A DNA stretch of 64,000 bases from CAVVEQ01 sp963806635 (GCA_963806635.1 CAWDZA010000015.1:682001-746000), one strand, 5' to 3'; positions 27,686 through 37,127 are shown, numbered from the stretch's first letter. The notes: generated by a model not told the origin, from the letters alone. Translations and numbers: made by a program.

Positions 27686-28399
27686 CTAATTTCGCGACCT
27701 TCGACCGGTTAAAAGAAACACATAATAAAGAATCGTTGTAATCGCCTGGATGGCGGCTGCGACGTACGTCCAGGCAGCTGCATCCAGTACCGCAGAAGCC
27801 CCAGGCAGCTCACTTTCCAGCAGCGAACCAGATTGAACCAACCATGCTTTTGCCCGCTTGCTGGCATCCAATTCCACCGGGAGAGTGACGATCGCAAATA
27901 TCGCTGTCGCGCCGAAAATCGCCAATCCAATCCAGGCAATGGTATCTCCTGTACTTGAGGACATAAATAATCCCAGCATGAAGATAAGGGGACCAACCCA
28001 ACTGCCGACCATCACGCTGGGAACCATCAACGAACGCATCCGAAGCGGACCGTAGTTTGCTTGATGCTGCAATGCATGCCCGGCTTCATGGGCTGCAACC
28101 CCTGCAGCCGCGATGGAATTTCCCTGATATACATCAGGGCTCAGTCGCAATGTGCGGGATCTGGGATCGTAATTATCGCTGAGAAAGCCGTTGGTTGGCT
28201 CCACACGCACTTCCGAGAGCCCGTTATCATCCAGTATATGCCGGGCAACTTGTCCGCCGGTCGCCCCTGTATACGCCCGGACCTTGGAATATTTGTTGAA
28301 AGCGCTTTTTACCTTCGCCTGCGCCCAAAAACCAAAAAGAAGGGCAGGAAGGCTGAAAAGCAGGTAAGTCATGTTGAAACCGTACATAAATGGATACAT
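27686..28399 (-). CDS. zinc-dependent membrane metalloprotease, YugP family
   Basis: The 237-residue protein has an N-terminal membrane segment, a long soluble part with the zinc-protease motif AAHEAGHALQHQ near residue 102, and two or three C-terminal membrane segments (VGSWVGPLIFMLGLF and AWIGLAIFGATAIFAIVTLPVELDASKRA). This matches the YugP/DUF2268-like neutral zinc metallopeptidases (pfam04298). The start has GGAGGACGA just upstream. It is a single gene on the minus strand. The substrate is unknown. Confidence 0.9.
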   Translation of the reverse strand: MYPFMYGFNMTYLLFSLPALLFGFWAQAKVKSAFNKYSKVRAYTGATGGQVARHILDDNGLSEVRVEPTNGFLSDNYDPRSRTLRLSPDVYQGNSIAAAGVAAHEAGHALQHQANYGPLRMRSLMVPSVMVGSWVGPLIFMLGLFMSSSTGDTIAWIGLAIFGATAIFAIVTLPVELDASKRAKAWLVQSGSLLESELPGASAVLDAAAWTYVAAAIQAITTILYYVFLLTGRRSRN

Positions 28400-28475
28400 T
28401 CGTCCTCCAAAAGATTATTGCAAATTCTACCTCAATGGAAACAAAGATTGGATTAATACTTTATCAGAAAGCGAG

Positions 28476-28547
28476 TGTCCCTGGAGAGACTCGAACTCTC
28501 ACCCCTGGCTCCGGAGGCCAATGCTCTATCCATTGAGCTACAGGGAC
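28476..28547 (-). tRNA. tRNA-Arg (anticodon CCG)
   Basis: This is a 72-nt cloverleaf with acceptor GTCCCTG/CAGGGAC plus A, anticodon stem TTGGC/GCCAG around CTCCGGA (anticodon CCG) and T-loop AGTTCGAGTCT. CCA is not encoded. Confidence 0.96.
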
Positions 28548-28582
28548 AAAAAATAACGATTCAGATTTTACCATGAGACCGC

Positions 28583-28588
28583 TATAAT
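28583..28588 (+). promoter_or_regulatory. -10 box of the VIT1-family gene
   Basis: TATAAT lies 28 bases before ATG 28617, which has CTGGAGG as ribosome site. A TAAAAT on the other strand just left of it could serve tRNA-Arg, making a divergent promoter pair. Confidence 0.45.
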
Positions 28589-28616
28589 CGAAGAAAGTAT
28601 CAACCTGGAGGTTCCA

Positions 28617-29729
28617 ATGGAAAAGCGGAAAGCGCTGAAAGAAAGTTGGCTGGAGGAAAAGAACACGGCGTACATTTACCGATCCCTGGCGGAAAACGAG
28701 AAGGATGAACACCTTGCAACTGTATATATCCGCATGGCTTCCATCGAGGAGAATCATGCCACTCATTTCCAGGAGAAGATCATCGCATCCGGGGATGTGG
28801 TCCCCGAATTCTCCCCAAGCTACCGAACCCGTATCCTGGTTCGTCTATCAAGAAAATTCGGAGCCTCAGCGATCCTGCCTGGTTTGCAGGCCAAAGAACA
28901 ACAGGGAACTTCTGCTTATCTAAAAGATGGCAATTCAGGTTTTGCCACCGACGAACAATCACACTCCCGTATCATCTCGCAGTTATCCGCCGTAACGCGG
29001 GGTGGCATCAGCGGAGATTCCCTGGCTCAACTGGAGGGGCGCCATCGTATGACGGGTGGAAATGCGCTGCGTGCCGCAGTTTTGGGTGCCAATGATGGTA
29101 TGGTCTCCAATTTATGTCTTGTCATGGGAGTGGCCGGAGTTTCGATGAACAGCAAGGCAATCCTGGTTGCCGGTTTTGCCGGGCTATTGGCAGGCGCTAT
29201 TTCCATGGCATTGGGAGAATGGTTAAGTGTTCAGAGTTCAAGGGAATTGTATGCCAATCAGATCAAGATCGAGAAGGCAGAGATAGAGCAAGCGCCAGAG
29301 GAAGAAGCCGAAGAATTATCGCTCATCTATCAATCGCGTGGATTGCAAAAAAGCCATGCCGAGGCGATGGCGAAACAGATCATTTCCAACCATGAGTACG
29401 CTGTCGATACGCTTGCCCGCGATGAATTGGGGATCAATCCCGAAGAACTCGGCGGCTCAGCCTGGGAAGCAGCTATAACTTCATTTTTTCTCTTTGTGCT
29501 CGGTGCGATCGTGCCGCTCTTTCCGTACTTTTTTCTGACCGGCACAACTGCTGTAATTGTAAGCATTTTATCCAGCATCGTGGGGCTTTTTATACTTGGT
29601 GCCGTGATAACGCTTTTCACCGGGCGAAAAGTTCTTCTGTCTGGTCTGCGTATGGTCGCTTTTGGAATGGCAGCGGCCCTGGTTACCTATACAATTGGTA
29701 AGCTTATCGGAACTTCAATTGGGGTTTGA
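28617..29729 (+). CDS. VIT1/CCC1 family transporter with N-terminal ferritin-like domain
   Basis: The 370-residue protein joins two parts. Residues about 1-135 are a rubrerythrin/ferritin-like helical domain (EEKNTAYIYRSLAENEKD, ASIEENHATHFQEKI, DEQSHSRIISQL) with the Glu and His ligands expected for di-iron binding. The rest is a VIT1/CCC1 membrane domain (GGNALRAAVLGANDGMVSNLCLVMGVAG, AGLLAGAISMALGEWLSVQSS, and three C-terminal membrane segments). Such fusions are thought to take up or export iron or manganese, with the soluble domain handling iron. Its 3' end overlaps the convergent dus gene by 15 bases. Confidence 0.9.
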   Translation: MEKRKALKESWLEEKNTAYIYRSLAENEKDEHLATVYIRMASIEENHATHFQEKIIASGDVVPEFSPSYRTRILVRLSRKFGASAILPGLQAKEQQGTSAYLKDGNSGFATDEQSHSRIISQLSAVTRGGISGDSLAQLEGRHRMTGGNALRAAVLGANDGMVSNLCLVMGVAGVSMNSKAILVAGFAGLLAGAISMALGEWLSVQSSRELYANQIKIEKAEIEQAPEEEAEELSLIYQSRGLQKSHAEAMAKQIISNHEYAVDTLARDELGINPEELGGSAWEAAITSFFLFVLGAIVPLFPYFFLTGTTAVIVSILSSIVGLFILGAVITLFTGRKVLLSGLRMVAFGMAAALVTYTIGKLIGTSIGV

Positions 29730-30674
29730 TACATTCGAGCGGACAATTTGCGAAATCATTCCCAATAATTTCTCCCTATCGGTTGTTGTCATCACTTCAT
29801 GTCGGAGGATAGGGTCCAGCGAATAAGGCTGTAAATACCTGGCGATAAATTTACGGGATAAGACAATCCCGCGCTCAGGGTTGTAATATTGCTGCATTAA
29901 ATCAATCAGGGATGTAAGGTCAGCGAGAAATTTCTGTTCTTGCAGTTCCTCACGGTTGATACCGGAAAATATCCACGGATTCGATAACGCAGCCCTGCCG
30001 ATCATCACCGCGTCGCAGCCGGTTTGCTCAAGCATTCTGGAAATATCGGAGAAAGTTTTTACATCCCCATTTCCGATAACAGGGATGGAAATATTTCGTT
30101 TGATCTCTTTGATCGCATTCCAATCTGCGCTGCCCTTATAGCCCTGGGTTTTCGTTCTTGCATGCACAGCCAGTGCACAACAGCCAGCTTGTTCAATTCG
30201 GCGGCTAACCTCTAAATAATTCAGCGTATGTTCATCCCATCCCAGGCGGATCTTGGCAGTAATGGGGATATCCAGGTTTTTTACCAAAAGTTCCAAAATT
30301 CGAGTGATCTTTTCAGGATCTTTAAGCAAACCAGCTCCAGCACCGCGCGCTGAGACCTGTTTTGCTGAGCAACCCAAATTGATATCAATAAAGTCGGGAT
30401 TTCGCAGGCGAAGTATCTCTGCTGCCCGAAGAATCCTTTCGGGATTATTATCAAAGATTTGAAATGCAAATGGTCTTTCCTCTTCCAGGAATCCTAACTT
30501 CTCCTCCAATTTCGGATGCCCCTGGGTCACTTCTATCGCTCCGATAAACTCAGAATAGGAAGCAGCCGAACCCAAACGCCGGGAGAAAACCCGGTATGGC
30601 TGGCTGGAGTAGCCATCCATCGGAGCGAGGATCCTATCACCCTTAACTTGAATAGTACCAATTGAAAAAGGCAT
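29715..30674 (-). CDS. dus: tRNA-dihydrouridine synthase
   Basis: The 319-residue flavoprotein starts with LAPMDGYSSQPYRVFSRRLG and has DINLGCSAKQVSARGAGAGLLKDPE with the catalytic Cys, ITAKIRLGWDE, HARTKTQGYKGSADW and IPVIGNGDVKT...CDAVMIGRAALSNPWIF, all typical of the DusB/TIM-barrel family. It reduces uridine in tRNA D-loops using NADPH and FMN. The start codon directly follows a TATAAT box, so the mRNA is probably leaderless. The family is certain; the subgroup (B or C) is not. Confidence 0.93.
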   Translation of the reverse strand: MPFSIGTIQVKGDRILAPMDGYSSQPYRVFSRRLGSAASYSEFIGAIEVTQGHPKLEEKLGFLEEERPFAFQIFDNNPERILRAAEILRLRNPDFIDINLGCSAKQVSARGAGAGLLKDPEKITRILELLVKNLDIPITAKIRLGWDEHTLNYLEVSRRIEQAGCCALAVHARTKTQGYKGSADWNAIKEIKRNISIPVIGNGDVKTFSDISRMLEQTGCDAVMIGRAALSNPWIFSGINREELQEQKFLADLTSLIDLMQQYYNPERGIVLSRKFIARYLQPYSLDPILRHEVMTTTDREKLLGMISQIVRSNVSNPN

Positions 30675-30681
30675 GCGACTG

Positions 30682-30687
30682 ATTATA
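30682..30687 (-). promoter_or_regulatory. leaderless promoter of dus
   Basis: On the minus strand, TATAAT stands seven bases upstream of the ATG at 30674, with no ribosome site between them. Confidence 0.5.
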
Positions 30688-30721
30688 AAGAAAAAACCTG
30701 CAATGGTTATGCAGGTTTTAG

Positions 30722-30795
30722 CGGGAGCGACGGGATTTGAACCCGCGGTCTCGGCCTTGACAGGGCCGCATGTTAAGCCACTACACCACGCCCCC
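30722..30795 (-). tRNA. tRNA-Asp (anticodon GTC)
   Basis: This is a 74-nt cloverleaf. The acceptor is GGGGGCG/CGCTCCC with one G-T pair and discriminator G. The anticodon stem is CGGCC/GGCCG around CTGTCAA (anticodon GTC) and the T-loop is GGTTCAAATCC. Confidence 0.95.
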
Positions 30796-30845
30796 GGACG
30801 GTGCCAATATTATCATGAGTGGGGTGGAGCGTCAAGAATCGTGGC

Positions 30846-31301
30846 TCAATTCTTCCCAGTTATCCAGAGTTCTCCATCCCGCTGCCAACTGAAGATTTCC
30901 GCTGGATGGAACCAGAGCGCTATTTCCTTCTCTGCTGATTCTGGTGAATCGGAAGCGTGCGTTAAATTCCGGCTTGTGATCAACGCCAGATCGTGTCTGA
31001 TGGTGCCTGGCAGCGATTCCACAGGATTGGTGGCACCCATGGTCTGCCGGATGGCAGCCACGCAGTTTTCTCCTTCCCAAACCATAGCCATCAGAGGGGA
31101 AGAACAAATATACTTAACCAAACCTAAATAAAATGGCTTACCCACATGCGCTGCGTAGTGTTTTTCAGCCAAGGCTTTATCCACAAGCACAAATTTGCAA
31201 GCAACGATTCGAATTCCACGACGCTCAAGGCGGGAAATGATCTCACCAGTGAAACCGCGCTGTACTGCATCTGGCTTGATCAAAACCAGGGTTTGTTCCA
31301 A
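30846..31301 (-). CDS. ndk: nucleoside-diphosphate kinase
   Basis: The 151-residue protein starts EQTLVLIKPDAVQRGFTGEI and has the active-site His in NLTHASDSPESAEKEI near residue 115, the NDK signature. It balances nucleoside triphosphates by phosphate transfer via phospho-His. The TTG start at 31301 has GGAGGAAA six bases upstream. It lies 17 bases downstream of the TPR gene on the same strand, so it may be read through from that gene. Confidence 0.95.
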   Translation of the reverse strand: MEQTLVLIKPDAVQRGFTGEIISRLERRGIRIVACKFVLVDKALAEKHYAAHVGKPFYLGLVKYICSSPLMAMVWEGENCVAAIRQTMGATNPVESLPGTIRHDLALITSRNLTHASDSPESAEKEIALWFHPAEIFSWQRDGELWITGKN

Positions 31302-31318
31302 TGATTTCCTCCTAGAAA

Positions 31319-34300
31319 TTAGCGAATTAATTCTTCAGCTTTTGTGTACGCATCCAATGCTTCCTGGAGGCGGTTGCTTTTAGCATATCCATCCCCCAAC
31401 GCTTGCCACACGGTCACTTCGGAGGGGAAACGGTAGACAGCAGAACGAAGGCTCTGGATAGTTTGATCGAGATTATCTCCCTTTTTGATTAGGCGGGTGA
31501 ATGTCGTTATCGCGTCGTCCAGGTTGCCCTCGGTGATGGATGAATTCGCATAATCCAGCCATTCGTCAAAGGATTGGGGAGTTTTTGGAGGTTCAACCAC
31601 CATCTCCACCGGTTCGGCTTCAATAACGGTTTCCTGGGTAGCCTGGATCTCCTGAACTTCGTTCGCCACAATTTGTTCGACTGGCTCAGTGCTCAAGCGG
31701 TCGAGTAAATTATCCAAAGCCGGAGCGCTTTGAAAATGCCCAGCCTCTTCCAATTCATCCAGAGGAGAAAGATTCCTGGGTTGTTCTTCCTCTTCAAAGC
31801 CCACAAGGGGAGCTGTCTCCGCTCTTTGTAAATCGATGGGAGGTGCTGCCACCTCAGGAGGGATAGGCGTGGATAATTCCTGGAACACCAGCTCCTGTAT
31901 ATCCACAACTCCTTCGGCTTGGGTACCGGTGATTTCGATGTCAGGTACAGGGCTTCCTTCCTGGATTGAATTCAGCCAGGATTCGATATCAATATCCGCA
32001 GTCATATCGAGAGTATCATCCGGGATTGGTTGATCCAGACTGGTACTCTCCAACACGGGCTGCTCTATTGGTTGCATTGTCGGCTGCTCCATACCAAAAT
32101 CAATTTCGGGGACAGGGGATTCAACGTCTATGGAAGGAGCAGGGATATCAGATTTGGCAGGCTCGATCAATTCTGATCGAATATCCAATGGTTCTTCTTG
32201 AGGAGTTTGATTTTCTACCTGATTTTCGTATTCAAGGAAAGGTTTGCTCACCAGGGTTTCATCAACACGTGGTTCGTTTTCCTCAAGACGATCCTGGTCA
32301 ATAAAAGGAGATTCTTCCTGAGCAGCCGGTTCGGGTTCCGCGGCGAACACCGCTGCTGCAAATGAAGCAGGTGGAATTACAGGAGAGATCTCTTCTGGTG
32401 CTTTCTCAGGGGTAATTACCCCTGATTGCGAGAGCTGATCCAACAACAGATCCAATCCCTGGGCTGGTTCTGGAACAGGAGCGGAGGGCTCGGTGAAAGA
32501 TGCAAAATCACCTATCTCTACGCCGGGTTGAACCGGTGGTTCCGCTTGTGTCACTCCAAACGTAGGTGCCATGGTACTCTGGATAAAGGACTCCAGTGCT
32601 TCTTCTGGTTCAATCGTATTTTCCTGAATTTGGGGCACAGCAGGTTTTGCCCAATCGGGCAGAATATCGTCATCCGGGATGGATAGCACCGGATTTTGAT
32701 CGGTATTCACTTCTTTTAACCAATCCGGAATCTCGGATAAATCCTGGGAACTGACAGCGTTCGTTTCTTCAACTTTTTCTGGCATCATAGAAATAGGCGC
32801 AGAGATCAATGTTTCATCAGCAGGTTGAGTAATACCCTTCGAAGCTGGTTCCTCATCGCGAAGCCATTCAGGTATTTCTTCTTCTGTAAATTGTGGGGAA
32901 AATCCATCTTTGTCATCGGCAGGTGTCATCCAAGCCGGCAGAGATTCATCTGGAGATACGCTGGTAGCAAAAACATCCGGTTTTTCGACAGATTCCACCG
33001 GTTCGACGGATGGATATGCCGGAGGAGTGAAAGATTCCATGGATTCACTCCCCTGTGCTTGCTCTGTGCTCAACCAATCCGGTAAACCCTCCCCAGCTGG
33101 GGATTGGTAGGCGGTACTGGATTGTTCCGCCTGGGAAGCCAGGGATTTCTGATCGGGGAATTCAAGTTTTTCTTCTTCCACCTGTTCCTCCACAGCCATC
33201 CAAACAGGAAGGCTTGATTCTGTTTCAGGTTCAGGTTCGGCTTCTCGCGCAGATTGAGCAGCAGGCTCAGGTTGGGCCATATTCATCCAATCAGGTAATT
33301 CTTGTTCTGGTGAGGCTAATTCTTCTTGCGGTTGTTGGATCTCGGGCTGTTCGATCGGAGTAGCTAACCCCAGAGATTCAAAAGATATCTCTTCTCCACC
33401 GGTCGGCTGTTCAGCGTCGAATACCGGTATGCTGGAGACCTCAAGGGGTACAGATTGAGCAGTTTCCTCAATCGGATTTGCGATGCTTTCAGGCAGGATC
33501 TTTTCCAGAAGCTCCATCTTCTCTGTTTCGGCTGCAATCTCCTCCACGGAGAGTTCTGACTCTGCCGGGGCCATCGTCTTGATCCAATCCGGGATATCGC
33601 TTGAAGGAACCGGTTCTGAAGCGGCGCTTTCCACAACCGGAGCTTCCTCCACCTGTCCATCGGATTGCACCCAGCCAGCAGCTTTCATCCAATCAGGCAA
33701 TTGAGGGTTTGGTTCACCCTCAGTTGGAATCTCTGCTTTTACTTCCTCAGTAACCTCCAGGGAAGTTTGGTTCTGTTCTGTGAAATTACTTACGTTTTGT
33801 TCTGGTTCCGCTTCGAGCTCTTGTCGAAGTTCTTTGATCTCCTGAGTCTTTTCCTCGGCGTACTCCGCAGGTTGTGATTCGATAACCTGCTCCGCGATTC
33901 CAGCCATCACAATTCCCTCCACCGAGGGGATCATGTTTTCGTCCGGCAGCTCTGTAGGAAGGGAATCTTGATTGAAGCTCTTGGTGGTCACCCCCGAAGT
34001 TGCCAGGGGACCCTTGGCATCCTGCCAATCAGTTCCAAGGATCTTAGTGTGGCGTTGGGTATCATCATCCGCGTATTGCCATTCGTTCTTTTCCAACGAG
34101 ACCGTATCATCCGCAACCAGATCGGGGGAGGGGGATTCGGAATTAACGAAGGCAAAATAGGGATCGATTGAGATCAAACGATCCTTGTACGTCTTTGATT
34201 CAGCGGAACGGTTGGTGGAGATCAAGATCTGCATCATTAGCAAATTAGCATCATAACAATAGGGAAGTTTGTTCAAAATGATGGTGAGCTGATCCAATGC

Positions 34301-34846
34301 ACTGGATTTCTGACCCGTTTCTGAATACATCCTGGCCAGAATCAGATCAAGGTCAATTCTTTGTGGTTCCTTCGAAAGGGCAGATTTTGCTTCAGCAATT
34401 GCCTGTTCGTGCAATCCGCTTTTCACACACATACGGATATAAGCGCCCTGGGAAAGATGAACTTTGGATGGTTCAGTTCCGTCTCGCAATGTCATCAATC
34501 GACGCAGTTCGCTATTAACCGCCGAATTAGAAGGCTGTACTTCCAGCGCACGATCCATGTGCCAGATCGCTTTTTCCAGATTATTTTCATCCTCGCAGAT
34601 GATCGACATACCAATATGGGAGATAAAGTCATCCGGATAAACTGAAAGGACCCTTTGTAAAATATCCGCTGCTTCAATGTAGCGCTGGCTTTCCAGGTAA
34701 CATTTCCCAAGCAAGCGATAGGTCTCGATATGTTTGGGAAATTCTTTCAGGATATGTTTGCTGTGACCGATAGCCTCATCGATTTGACCTCTATCGATCA
34801 TGCTCTCAATTTCGCGATCATAAACACGCAAGCCTATCTGAGCCAT
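31319..34846 (-). CDS. tetratricopeptide repeat protein with acidic low-complexity middle and repeated LPDWM-like motifs
   Basis: The 1175-residue protein has TPR units at both ends. Residues about 1-245 hold several (IDEAIGHSKHILKEFPKHIETYRLLGKCY is one), and the last 110 residues hold more. The long middle is acidic, rich in Glu, Pro and Gln, and probably disordered. Within it nine copies of an [LI]P[DEAV]W[ILMA] motif occur (QLPDWM, DIPDWI, ELPDWM, SLPVWM, GLPDWL, SLPAWM, EIPEWL, EIPDWL, ILPDWA). Such spaced Trp motifs look like repeated docking sites for a partner. There is no signal peptide, so it is cytoplasmic. Function is unknown. ndk follows. Confidence 0.75.
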   Translation of the reverse strand: MAQIGLRVYDREIESMIDRGQIDEAIGHSKHILKEFPKHIETYRLLGKCYLESQRYIEAADILQRVLSVYPDDFISHIGMSIICEDENNLEKAIWHMDRALEVQPSNSAVNSELRRLMTLRDGTEPSKVHLSQGAYIRMCVKSGLHEQAIAEAKSALSKEPQRIDLDLILARMYSETGQKSSALDQLTIILNKLPYCYDANLLMMQILISTNRSAESKTYKDRLISIDPYFAFVNSESPSPDLVADDTVSLEKNEWQYADDDTQRHTKILGTDWQDAKGPLATSGVTTKSFNQDSLPTELPDENMIPSVEGIVMAGIAEQVIESQPAEYAEEKTQEIKELRQELEAEPEQNVSNFTEQNQTSLEVTEEVKAEIPTEGEPNPQLPDWMKAAGWVQSDGQVEEAPVVESAASEPVPSSDIPDWIKTMAPAESELSVEEIAAETEKMELLEKILPESIANPIEETAQSVPLEVSSIPVFDAEQPTGGEEISFESLGLATPIEQPEIQQPQEELASPEQELPDWMNMAQPEPAAQSAREAEPEPETESSLPVWMAVEEQVEEEKLEFPDQKSLASQAEQSSTAYQSPAGEGLPDWLSTEQAQGSESMESFTPPAYPSVEPVESVEKPDVFATSVSPDESLPAWMTPADDKDGFSPQFTEEEIPEWLRDEEPASKGITQPADETLISAPISMMPEKVEETNAVSSQDLSEIPDWLKEVNTDQNPVLSIPDDDILPDWAKPAVPQIQENTIEPEEALESFIQSTMAPTFGVTQAEPPVQPGVEIGDFASFTEPSAPVPEPAQGLDLLLDQLSQSGVITPEKAPEEISPVIPPASFAAAVFAAEPEPAAQEESPFIDQDRLEENEPRVDETLVSKPFLEYENQVENQTPQEEPLDIRSELIEPAKSDIPAPSIDVESPVPEIDFGMEQPTMQPIEQPVLESTSLDQPIPDDTLDMTADIDIESWLNSIQEGSPVPDIEITGTQAEGVVDIQELVFQELSTPIPPEVAAPPIDLQRAETAPLVGFEEEEQPRNLSPLDELEEAGHFQSAPALDNLLDRLSTEPVEQIVANEVQEIQATQETVIEAEPVEMVVEPPKTPQSFDEWLDYANSSITEGNLDDAITTFTRLIKKGDNLDQTIQSLRSAVYRFPSEVTVWQALGDGYAKSNRLQEALDAYTKAEELIR

Positions 34847-34927
34847 GAAACTACCCTCCCACAGGATCCGGAATTATTGCGACCATCAATTCCCATTTAT
34901 TATTATATATACTTTCCATATTAAATA

Positions 34928-34966
34928 AACAAATGTGCAACCCATTTCCCTAGTTGCACATTTGTT
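34928..34966 (-). terminator. intrinsic terminator of the sigma factor gene
   Basis: A 14-base inverted repeat (AACAAATGTGCAAC at 34928-34941, complement at 34953-34966) lies 13 bases past the sigma factor stop codon. On the minus strand it runs into a T-rich TTTATTTAAT. Confidence 0.75.
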
Positions 34967-34979
34967 GCCAGGTGATTTT

Positions 34980-36200
34980 TCAATCACCCAAATAATCGCG
35001 CAGTTTTCGGCGGGTGGTTGGATGACGCAGCCTGCTGAGCGCCTGAGCCTCAATTTGCCGCACCCGCTCACGGGTGACGCCCATCTTACGACCAACTTCC
35101 TCAAGTGTATATGCCTGCCCATCCAGCAGACCGTAACGTAGCTGTAGTATCCGCACTTCCCGCGGAGGAAGAGAATTCAACACCTCTTCAAGATGTTCGC
35201 GCAGAAGATTATAGGTGGCGGTTTCATCGGGCGCGGGGGCTTCATCGTCTTCAATAAAATCGCCCAGAACTGAATCTTCCTCATCATCGGTCGGTGTTTC
35301 AAGAGAGAGTGGGCGCCTTGCCACCTGGATCATGTTCTCCACCTTTTTGGGAGGAACATCCAAAGCGACAGCCAGCTCTTCCACAGTCGGTTCGCGTCCC
35401 AGTCTTTGAGTGAGCTGGTGTTGAACCCGCAATAATTTATTTATTTGGTCTCCCATGTGAACCGGAACACGGATCGTCCGTCCCTGGTCCGCAATTGCCC
35501 TGGTGACTGCCTGGCGGATCCACCAGGTGGCGTATGTGCTGAATTTATGCCCCCGGCGATAATCAAACTTCTTGGTAGCCCGGATCAACCCAATGTTGCC
35601 TTCCTGGATTAAATCCAGGAACGGCACGCCTCTGCCCATATACTTTTTTGCTACGCTGATCACCAGCCTGGAGTTAGCGGTAATCAAGTGCTCGCGGGCC
35701 GCCCAACCATCCTCGATCAACCGACGCAACTCCTGCCTCCTTCGAGAGGAAACATTCCCTCTTGCCAGCTCCTCACGGGCCATTCTGCCGCGTTCGATGC
35801 GCTGGGCAAGTTCAACCTCCTCTTCTGCGGTCAAAAGAGGAACCCGGCTTACCTCTTTAAGATATAACCCGATGGTGTCGTCAGTGTCGATATTTTCTAA
35901 GTCGTCCACTGATACATCACGAGCGGCTTGTTCAGGGCTGGTTTTCTCAGCTTCAACCGTCAGTTCTTCCTCGGAAGGCTCCTCAAGAACGACTTCATCT
36001 TCCACATAGGGGATGCCCGCGCTCATTAAAGCGGCAAATGCTTCCTCCAATTGCCCGACGTCCTGTTCAGCATCCGGGAAGAAATGCAAAATATCATCAA
36101 TTGTGACGTAAGACTTCTGTCGCCCAACTTCGATCAATCGAGCTATAGCGGGAAATTCTTCATCATCGTCATCGACGATATGGATTAAGGGATTCTCCAT
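34980..36200 (-). CDS. rpoD: RNA polymerase sigma factor, primary (RpoD/SigA) type
   Basis: The 406-residue sigma-70 protein has a short acidic N-terminal region 1.1-like part, then region 1.2 (DTIGLYLKEVSRVPLLTAEEEVELAQRIE), region 2 (HLITANSRLVISVAKKYMGRGVPFLDLIQEGNIGLIRATKKFDYRRGHKFSTYATWWIRQAVTRAI in several blocks), region 3 (GRTIRVPVHMGDQINKLLRV) and region 4 with the helix-turn-helix TLEEVGRKMGVTRERVRQIEAQALSRLRH. The -10 recognition helix is canonical, in line with the many TATAAT boxes here. It may be the housekeeping factor or one of several close paralogues. It has its own promoter and terminator. Confidence 0.93.
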   Translation of the reverse strand: MENPLIHIVDDDDEEFPAIARLIEVGRQKSYVTIDDILHFFPDAEQDVGQLEEAFAALMSAGIPYVEDEVVLEEPSEEELTVEAEKTSPEQAARDVSVDDLENIDTDDTIGLYLKEVSRVPLLTAEEEVELAQRIERGRMAREELARGNVSSRRRQELRRLIEDGWAAREHLITANSRLVISVAKKYMGRGVPFLDLIQEGNIGLIRATKKFDYRRGHKFSTYATWWIRQAVTRAIADQGRTIRVPVHMGDQINKLLRVQHQLTQRLGREPTVEELAVALDVPPKKVENMIQVARRPLSLETPTDDEEDSVLGDFIEDDEAPAPDETATYNLLREHLEEVLNSLPPREVRILQLRYGLLDGQAYTLEEVGRKMGVTRERVRQIEAQALSRLRHPTTRRKLRDYLGD

Positions 36201-36259
36201 TTATATAAATCTTCTTTCTTTTATCGCGTGACCAAAATTTGTGGCAAGTATTGCAATTG

Positions 36260-36288
36260 AGAATACACTTTTTTAATGCAAAAATCAA
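36260..36288 (-). promoter_or_regulatory. sigma-70 promoter of the sigma factor gene
   Basis: On the minus strand TTGATT (36288-36283) and TATTCT (36265-36260) are spaced by 17 bases, about 60 bases before the start codon. Confidence 0.5.
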
Positions 36289-36337
36289 TAGCAACAGGCA
36301 ATTCAATCCAAAACCGAAAAATTATACCAAAGATTTG

Positions 36338-36952
36338 CTACTTTCCCGGAGTCAACATTGGCGCAACTGGAGTGCCATCGTTCATGGCCACCGGCAGGAC
36401 TTTCAGATAAAAAATCTTCAAAATCGAATAAACGGTTTGGAAATTCGCCAGGAAGGGCTTGCCTGAATCAACACGAACGTTGTAAAGCCCTTGATCCTGG
36501 TTTACTTTTCCGATCTCGATCAACCTGGTGGTGCCATCGCTCATGGTCAGGATCAACTTTGCAATTGGAGGTTTAAAACCTAGCTCGGCTTCATCATAGG
36601 GCGATACAACCTCTGCCAGGGCACTCAGGGTAGTGGATAGCTGGATGGCGCTTTCAATCTCTTCCTGGGGTAGGTCTGCTTGAGGCAGGTCTGAAAAATC
36701 CCAAGCCTGATCAGCACCCCTGGTAAGGTGCAGTTTGTTCTGATTTTTATTGAATTGAAACACAAGCTCAACAACAGAACCCGGATCGAAATTGGTTCGT
36801 TGATCTGCCGTGGGCTCCACAATGTGTTGTGGTTTGTAAAATAATCCGTCCTTAAGGTTATAAACAAAGACCATTGTGGTAAATATGGCAACGAAGACAA
36901 ACCCGGCCAGGATGATCAAACCTATTCTGAGCGACTTATTTTTTGTGGACAT
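36338..36952 (-). CDS. DUF4340 domain protein, membrane-anchored
   Basis: The 204-residue protein (ATG 36952, GGAAAT upstream) has one N-terminal membrane anchor (LRIGLIILAGFVFVAIFTTMVFVY) followed by an extracytoplasmic domain with a DUF4340-like pattern: VVELVFQFNKNQNKLHLTRGADQAWDF..., PQEEIESAIQLSTTLSALAEVV, KLILTMSDGTTRLIEIGKVN. DUF4340 proteins are often found with gliding or ABC-type export genes, but no such genes are next to it. It is a single gene on the minus strand upstream of the sigma factor. The function is not known. Confidence 0.65.
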   Translation of the reverse strand: MSTKNKSLRIGLIILAGFVFVAIFTTMVFVYNLKDGLFYKPQHIVEPTADQRTNFDPGSVVELVFQFNKNQNKLHLTRGADQAWDFSDLPQADLPQEEIESAIQLSTTLSALAEVVSPYDEAELGFKPPIAKLILTMSDGTTRLIEIGKVNQDQGLYNVRVDSGKPFLANFQTVYSILKIFYLKVLPVAMNDGTPVAPMLTPGK

Positions 36953-37127
36953 TCTTATTTCCAAACCCTGCTAAGCGAATTTTAAATATTGCGAATATCA
37001 CTATACAAATGGATAACTACATAGTCAATATATATCCTCATTTCTAATACATTACTAATGTTATTAGATCATCGATAACTGAATATAATTACTAATCCGT
37101 TCGTGTTTGAATCAGGAGGTCTTTTCC

